A stretch of 20,000 nt of DNA from Deinococcus sp. KNUC1210 (lineage in GTDB: Bacteria; Deinococcota; Deinococci; Deinococcales; Deinococcaceae): positions 1,430,001-1,450,000 of the forward strand of contig NZ_CP092190.1 of assembly GCF_022344005.1 (NCBI RefSeq), written 5' to 3'. This document shows, in pieces, positions 14,983 through 20,000 of this stretch. Under the pieces are notes generated by a model. That model had not been told where the DNA came from, ran no database searches, and worked only from the letters and a program-made list of their open reading frames with translations. Position numbers and translations under genes: made by a program. Every line of letters begins with the position of its first letter. Within the stretch, counting starts at the first letter, position 1.

Positions 14983-17380
14983 ATGCGATCCCGCCGCTGG
15001 CTGACCCTCGGTGTCCTGACAGTCGTGTTAGCCCTGCCCATCCTGACGCACAGCCTGAGTGCTGCTCCCCGCCCTGGTCTGACCCGCAGACCTGGCAGCA
15101 GTGGGGCGCACACCTGCCACAAGCGGGTGAGGCCGTGGTCATTCCGGCGGGAAAACGGGTGCTGCTCGACGTGACGCCGCCTGCTCTGGCCTCGCTACAG
15201 GTGGACGGCACCCTGAGCGTGGCCGATCAGCCGCTCAGCCTGACGGTCGGCAGCGTCCGGGTGGCGGGCCGGATGGAGTTCGGCACAGCTCAGCATCCGC
15301 TGACACACCAGGTCGACCTGGTACTGGGCGGCACCGACAGCGCGGCAGACGACGCGCCGGACGGCAGGCTGATGGTGCTGGCAGGCGGCACACTGGAACT
15401 TCGTGGGCAGGAGAGACTGCCCTGGACACGGCTGGATATGACCGCCCAGGCCGGAAGCAGCACACTCCATCTGGCAGAAGCGAGCGATTGGCAGACCGGC
15501 GATCATCTGGTGCTCGCTCCCAGCGGCTTCGAACCTGCCGAGGCCGAAGAGGTGGAGGTGACCCGTGTGAGTGAAGCCGGTCGCCTGATGACGCTGGCGG
15601 CTCCCCTCCGCTTCCGTCATGTCGGGGAAGTGCTGAGCGGAATCGACGAACGCGCCGAGGTGGGGCTGCTCAGCCATACCCTGCGGGTACGCGGCACCGA
15701 CGCCGACGCGGCGACGGGCAAGGCGGGCGGCGTCATGGTGATGCACGGCGGGACACTGCACGCGTCCGACACCGAATTCACAGCACTCGGGCGGCGCGGC
15801 GAACTCGGCAACTATCCGGTCCACTTCCACCTCAGCGGCGACGCGCAGGGGTCGTTCGTGCAGCGTTCCAGCGTGCATCACACCTTCAACCGCTGCATCA
15901 CGCTGCACGGCACCCAGCACGTGCGCCTTGCCCAGAACGTCACCTACGACGACATAGGACACTGTTTCTTTCTGGAAGACGGCAACGAACGCCAGAACCT
16001 GCTGGAAGGCAATCTGGCTGTGCTGGCCCGCCCAGCCGCCCCCGGCGAGGCCATTCTGGATACCGACCTGCAACCCAGCCTGTACTGGATCAGCAACCCC
16101 GACAACGTGCTGCACGGCAACGTCGCGGCGGGCGCAGCGCATTCGGGCTTCTGGTACAACCTGCTCGAACACGGCAGCGGGCCGGGAGCCAGCCCGACGC
16201 TGTGGCCACGGCGCACGCCCCTGGGCGGCTTTTACGGCAACGTCTCGCACAGCAACACCTACAACGGCCTCTTCGTGGACAACCTGAAAAACCCGCCCGG
16301 CGTGCTGGCTCCGCCCAACTACGAACCCACGCGGCGGGCCGTCTTCAGCGACCTGACAGCCTACAAGAATCGCCGCCGGGGGTGTGGCTGCGCGGGCGCG
16401 ATATGGACATCGTCGGAGCACATCTGGCCGATAACGCCATCGGTGCGACCTTTGCTGCCGCCACCACCACCCTGCAGCGCAGCGTGGTGGTGGGCGAAAC
16501 GGCCAATGCCAGTGGTCCGCCCAAGCCGGAGGAACCGCAGACGCCTCTGCGCGGCTTCGAATTTTATGACGGCCCGGTCATGGTGAAGGACGTGCGTTTC
16601 GAGAACTTCGAGAGCAACGATACGCGGCAGGCCGGAGCGCTGGGGGCGCTGCGCTTCTCTCCGTTTTTCACGCATCCCCAGAGCAGCGCTGCACGTCTCA
16701 GCTTCGTGCATGCCCAGCCGGTGCTGCTGGAGGCCCGCTCCCTTCCACGAAATGAAGATCAGGGAGCCGATGGCTACCGCAACACCGTCTTTCTGGATCA
16801 GGACGGCAGTGTCACTGGCACAGCAGGTGCGTCTGTAACCCTGAACACGCCCTGGTTCGATGGCCCTGGCTGCACCGTGCCGCCGGACTGGGGCGCACTC
16901 GTCTGCCCGGAAGTGTTCGGAAGCGTCTTTATCGCCAACATGGACGACAGACCACGCGCCCTGGGGCCGATCACCCTCACCAGGGCAGACACAGCCAGCC
17001 TGATCCTGCGCGGCAATCCCAGAGACGGCGTGAATACCACCTTTCAGGCCAATCTGCGGGCGGGCGAACTGTACCGCATCACGGCGGCTGGCCCCTGGCC
17101 CGGTCACCTGCGGGTCTCACTGCACCATCTGGCAGCGGGCCAGGAAGTGCGGCTCGATCTGCCGGGCTTTGGGGCAGGTGTGCAGCTCACCACAGGACGC
17201 GATCACCCGCAGCCGCTGGCCCTCAGCGCCGACGCCGCCAGTTTTGAGGCGGCTCCCGACGACGCCGCGTGGTCAGACGGGCAGACGTTGCATCTGAAAC
17301 TGGTCAGTGCGCTTCAGGACCACAGTGCCTTCAGCCTGCTCGATCTTCGTGTCGCCCCGCCTCAGACCCAGACGAAATAG
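14983..17380 (+). pseudogene. Secreted G8-domain/parallel beta-helix protein with two frameshifts
   Basis: Three consecutive open frames form one gene. Frame A (from ATG 14983) gives a signal peptide (MRSRRWLTLGVLTVVLALPI, ending near SLSAA). Frame B carries a G8 domain (WSDPQTW, AGEAVVIPAGKRVLLDV) and right-handed beta-helix repeats. These include GNYPVHFHLSGD, VHHTFNRCITLHG and GHCFFLEDGNERQN, the pattern of CEMIP/KIAA1199 and TMEM2 relatives, which bind or cut hyaluronan in animals. Frame C (from about 16380) continues with GVWLRGRDMDIVGAHLADNA to the TAG at 17380. The breaks fall at CCCC (15067-15070) and GGGGG (16378-16382). One extra base at each would restore a 799-residue exported protein. 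The substrate is unknown; extracellular or envelope polysaccharide binding is inferred. Sequence error or true decay cannot be separated here. Confidence 0.8.
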
Positions 17381-17385
17381 GCAGG

Positions 17386-17417
17386 AAAACGCCGCCACTC
17401 GGAGGAAAGTGGCGGCG
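17386..17417 (-). terminator. Terminator between the convergent G8 and ABC binding-protein genes
   Basis: A perfect 10-bp stem (17390-17399 with 17408-17417) has an 8-base loop. On the minus strand it is followed by TTTT, 13 bases after the stop of the binding-protein gene. On the plus strand it is followed only by AAA, so it mainly serves the minus strand but may act both ways. Confidence 0.75.
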
Positions 17418-17430
17418 AAAGCAGCGTGTC

Positions 17431-18414
17431 TTACTTCAGCGTTTTGCTGATGAGCGCGTTGCTGTAGAAGTCGGTGGCCTTGAAGCTGGCAGGCACCTTC
17501 CCCGACTTCTGGAGGTAGGCGATGGCCTTGCTCCAGGCCGCCGGGTCGCTGTAGCCCAGACCACTCGCTGCCGTCACGGGCGACTGGATCAGCGGCACGC
17601 TGGCACGCAGCACGTCCAGCCCGCCGCCGCCCGCCCCGAAGACCGGCTGCGCCACCTTGAAAGCCTGGGCAGGACTGGCGACCGTGAACTTCAGGCCGCG
17701 CTGCACCGCCCGCACCACTTTCTTGGCGGTGTCGTCTCCCAGGGTCTTCTGAAGGGTCATCAGGCCCACGCCCACCATGGGATAGGCCGCCGTCACATCG
17801 AGGGTGTCGGCTTTTATGCCCGAGGCCGCGAGCTGCACCACCTCGTTGTTGATGTACCCCACCGCCGCATCGACCTTGCCGCTGCGAACGGCATCGAGCT
17901 GCGTAAAACCGATGCTCGCCAGCCGGATGTCACTCTCATTCAGCTTGCCCGAATCGAGCAGCGCACCGAGTGCGAAATAGCTGCTGCCGAACGTACCGGG
18001 AATGCCCACCGTCTTGCCCTTCAGGTCGGCCACCGAGTCGATCTTCTTGCCGGGCAGGCTGAACACCGTGACCGGCACCTTCTGATACACCGCCATCACG
18101 TACTTGACGCCTGCGCCCTGCACGCGGGCAAAGATGGCGTCTTCGGGATCGCCCACCACAAAATCGAGCTTGCCCTGAAGCAGCAGCGGCATCAGCTCCG
18201 ACACGTAGCCGTGCTGATATTTCACGTTCAGGCCCTCGGCTTTGAAATATCCGAGCTTATCGGCCACGTAAAAAGGCGTGAACTGGACATTGGGAATGTA
18301 CCCCAGTCCGATGTTCACGGTACGGGTGCTCTGGGCCTGAGCCACAGCGCTGAGCGAAAGGGACGCGAGGAGGAGCGCCCCCGTCAAACGGACGGAACGA
18401 ATCTTTGAATCCAT
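17431..18414 (-). CDS. ABC transporter substrate-binding protein, NMT1/THI5-like, probable flavin binder (RibY-type)
   Basis: This 327-residue exported binding protein has a signal peptide of about 27 residues (basic start, LTGALLLASLSLSAVAQAQ). The mature part shows the NMT1/THI5-like type-2 periplasmic fold: VNIGLGYIPNVQFTPFYVAD, KLGYFKAEGLNV, LLLQGKLDFVVGDPEDA, LKGKTVGIPGTFGSSYFALGAL and DAAVGYINNEVVQL. This family binds thiamine precursors, sulfonates or flavins. An FMN riboswitch immediately upstream makes riboflavin or a precursor the likely ligand, as for RibY of the known RibXY systems. There is no lipobox cysteine, so it may be periplasmic rather than lipid-anchored. The start is ATG 18414 with GGTGA about 7 bases upstream. 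The partner ATPase-permease gene lies upstream on the same strand. Confidence 0.88.
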   Translation of the reverse strand: MDSKIRSVRLTGALLLASLSLSAVAQAQSTRTVNIGLGYIPNVQFTPFYVADKLGYFKAEGLNVKYQHGYVSELMPLLLQGKLDFVVGDPEDAIFARVQGAGVKYVMAVYQKVPVTVFSLPGKKIDSVADLKGKTVGIPGTFGSSYFALGALLDSGKLNESDIRLASIGFTQLDAVRSGKVDAAVGYINNEVVQLAASGIKADTLDVTAAYPMVGVGLMTLQKTLGDDTAKKVVRAVQRGLKFTVASPAQAFKVAQPVFGAGGGGLDVLRASVPLIQSPVTAASGLGYSDPAAWSKAIAYLQKSGKVPASFKATDFYSNALISKTLK

Positions 18415-18422
18415 ACGATGTC

Positions 18423-18449
18423 ACCGGCCTGCCAGGGGAGCAGGTCGGT
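18423..18449 (-). promoter_or_regulatory. Hairpin between FMN riboswitch and start codon, possible expression platform
   Basis: Two nearly matching arms (18423-18432 with 18440-18449, 9 of 10 paired) with a 7-base loop lie between the riboswitch and the ATG. The 3' arm on the minus strand contains CCGGTG, overlapping the GGTGA that would serve as ribosome-binding site. No T run follows, so control of translation by hiding the ribosome-binding site is more likely than transcription termination. Confidence 0.5.
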
Positions 18450-18454
18450 ATCCT

Positions 18455-18638
18455 CCTTCTTTCATCCGGACTGTCCCGCCAGAGCAGTTGAAACTGTCTC
18501 ACGGTGAACCGTCGGCCCCGGAATCTCACCGGATCGGGCCTGGAGAGTGGTGCAGAGTTTCCAGGCTTCGCGGGCTGTGGCACAGCACTGACGCTGCACC
18601 GATCACCGCCGGTCGGGAATTTCACCCGGCCCCGAAGG
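18455..18638 (-). ncRNA. FMN riboswitch (RFN element)
   Basis: Read on the minus strand, the conserved blocks of the RFN element appear in order. They are GGGGCCGGGTGAAATTCCCG, CCGACCGGCGGTGATC, CAGCCCGCGA, GATCCGGTGAGATTCCGGGG, CCGACGGT and AGTCCGGATGAAAGAAGGAG. CCTTC (near 18638-18634) and GAAGG (near 18459-18455) close the basal stem. The aptamer binds FMN and normally represses downstream genes. It stands directly before the substrate-binding protein gene, about 40 bases from its ATG. A TTGACC (18682-18677) and TACAGT (18662-18657) upstream might be promoter boxes, but their 14-base spacing is short. A weak hairpin with five T (18705-18690, minus) could end transcription of the upstream transporter gene. 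Confidence 0.93.
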
Positions 18639-18749
18639 ATGGCTTCCGCCTCGCAAACTGTAGCAGACCCGCAGGCGGTCAAGCGGCGCAAAAACAGCAT
18701 TCTGTATAGAGGGGTCTGGGACATTCTGGGCGACTGCGCCCGCCGCTGA

Positions 18750-20000
18750 TCAGCGCTGACGACGCCCGTACAGCACCCGGCGCTCCAGCGTAGTGAGCAG
18801 CAGATAGAACGCCACCCCCAGAAAGATAAGCAGCGCGATTCCGGCAAATTGCAGCGCCTTGTTGTAATACACCCCGGCCTGCGCCACCTGAAAGCCGATG
18901 CCCTTCTGGTTGGGGTCGGTGAATTCCCAGACGACTGCTCCGATCAGCGCCAGACTGAACGCCAGGCGCAGACCGCCCAGCAGAATCGGCAATGCGCCCG
19001 GCAGTTCCAGGTGCCACAGGCGCTGGATGGGCGTGGAACGCAGCGAGCGGAACAGTTCCAGATAGCCCCTGTCCACCTCGCGCACGCCCACGATGGCTGA
19101 AACGAGCACCGGATACAGCGCACTCAGCGCCGAGACGATCACTGCACTGAGGGTGCCGTAACCCAGATACGACACCAGCAGCGGGGCTAGGACCACGATC
19201 GGCGTGCTCTGGCTCGCCACCAGATACGGACTTAGAAAGCGCTCCAGCCACGGCAGCTTCCCCAGCGGATAGCCCAGCAGCAGGCCCACCACGCCGCCCA
19301 GCAGCACGCCCAGCAGCGCCGTTCGGGCGGTCAGGGCCAGGGCGGGCAACAGCACCCCGGCATTGGTCGCCAGGGCATTCCAGACCAGCACCGGGGCAGG
19401 CAACAGAAACTTCTGATTGATGAGCATCGCCGCGACCTGCCACAGCACCAGCCCCAGCAGCAGCGACAGCGCGGGCCACAGCCAGCCCAGACGCACCCGT
19501 GCAGGCGCATCGGTCTGCAACCGGGTACTGTCGCCCTCGCCCAGCAGCGCCCGCAACTCGGCCTCCAGCCCTTCGGTGTAGGCGCTGGCCCGGCCTCTGC
19601 GCCCGGTGTCGAGCACCTTCACGATGCGGCCCTCGCGCAGCACCGCCACCTTATCGGCCAGATACGCCGCCTCGCGGATGCTGTGCGTCACCAGCACGGT
19701 GGTGCGGCCTGTCTTGTCGTGCAGGTGCAGCAGTTCGTCGTTGAACCGCTCGCGCACCAGGGCATCGAGCGCAGCGAAAGGTTCGTCCAGAAGCAGCACA
19801 TCGCTCGACTGCGCCAGCGCACGGGCCAGCGCCACCCGCGCCCGCATTCCACCCGAGAGCTGCGCCGGGTAGTACCGAGCAAAGCCGCTCATCCCCACCT
19901 GAAGCAGCGCTTCGTCGGCGTTCAGGCTGCCGGGCACCAGCCCATGCAGATCGGCGGGCAACCGCACATTGGCCCGCACGTTGCGCCAAGGCAGCAGGCG
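18750..20000 (-). CDS. ABC transporter, ATPase fused to permease (NitT/TauT type), 5' part outside the window
   Basis: The frame is open to the window edge, where it reads RLLPWRN, the Q-loop region of a NitT/TauT-type ATPase, so the Walker A part lies beyond 20000. Inside the window follow the ABC signature [15 protein letters not shown], Walker [15 protein letters not shown] and the switch His in VTHSIREA. After a linker there is a permease domain of about six spans ([20 protein letters not shown] onward). It carries an EAA-like loop ([20 protein letters not shown]) and ends [10 protein letters not shown]. Fusion of ATPase and permease in one chain is uncommon for this family, where they are usually separate. 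The stop lies 111 bases before the FMN riboswitch that precedes the binding-protein gene, so the three domains likely form one importer, probably for riboflavin (RibX-type). Confidence 0.87.
   Translation of the reverse strand, partial: RLLPWRNVRANVRLPADLHGLVPGSLNADEALLQVGMSGFARYYPAQLSGGMRARVALARALAQSSDVLLLDEPFAALDALVRERFNDELLHLHDKTGRTTVLVTHSIREAAYLADKVAVLREGRIVKVLDTGRRGRASAYTEGLEAELRALLGEGDSTRLQTDAPARVRLGWLWPALSLLLGLVLWQVAAMLINQKFLLPAPVLVWNALATNAGVLLPALALTARTALLGVLLGGVVGLLLGYPLGKLPWLERFLSPYLVASQSTPIVVLAPLLVSYLGYGTLSAVIVSALSALYPVLVSAIVGVREVDRGYLELFRSLRSTPIQRLWHLELPGALPILLGGLRLAFSLALIGAVVWEFTDPNQKGIGFQVAQAGVYYNKALQFAGIALLIFLGVAFYLLLTTLERRVLYGRRQR

Noticed and set aside
14958..15070. ATG at 14958 as the true start of the G8 gene
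   Set aside because: The resulting N-terminus is not a signal peptide and contains many Pro and Cys, whereas the neighbouring frame from 14983 encodes a classic signal peptide that joins the G8 domain by one base.
15195..16421. Long minus-strand frame opposite the G8 gene
   Set aside because: Antisense shadow; it has no domain, while the opposite strand shows G8 and beta-helix motifs.
18455..18638. TPP riboswitch, suggested by the THI5-like binding protein
   Set aside because: The conserved blocks are those of the FMN element (CCGACCGGCGGT, GCCGACGGT, AGTCCGGATG), and the TPP core motifs are absent.

Overview
The window looks like chromosome from a GC-rich bacterium of the Deinococcus type. 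This is inferred from the tellurium-resistance (Ter) gene set, a RIO-type kinase, alternation of strong Shine-Dalgarno starts with starts sitting 5-7 nt after a -10 box (leaderless type, common in Deinococcus), and codon use strongly biased to G/C at third positions. No rRNA, tRNA, CRISPR array, transposase or phage gene was recognised.

Layout. 1-1051: a GlsB/YeaQ-type membrane protein on the minus strand, then about 490 bases with no convincing gene. 1052-1972: homoserine kinase (thrB). 2056-3917 (minus): an extracytoplasmic molybdopterin-binding-fold protein overlapping a membrane histidine kinase. 4048-5097 (minus): a 45-residue ORF followed by a RIO-family kinase. 5357-13993 (plus): a Ter stress-response cluster of three TerD-fold proteins, a frameshifted terA, a TerD-vWA fusion (terF-like), a TerC/DUF475 membrane protein, an unrecognised 251-residue protein, an ATP-grasp enzyme and terB. 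14108-14875 (minus): an AIM24-family protein. 14983-17380 (plus): a secreted G8/parallel beta-helix protein, like CEMIP/TMEM2, carrying two frameshifts. 17431-20000 (minus): an ABC importer (ATPase-permease fusion cut by the window edge, then a substrate-binding protein) with an FMN riboswitch just before the binding-protein gene, which points to uptake of riboflavin or a related flavin.

How the parts fit. The TerD-fold proteins carry acidic calcium-binding loops. TerB and TerC are their usual partners at the membrane, and vWA and ATP-grasp proteins are known Ter associates. Internal terminators after the first TerD gene and after terD suggest several transcription units rather than one operon. 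Two related imperfect palindromes, in opposite orientation, follow terA and terB.

Quality caution. Three coding sequences are broken by what look like single missing bases in short C or G runs (near 6629, 15067 and 16378). All have the same sign, so assembly error is at least as likely as gene decay.
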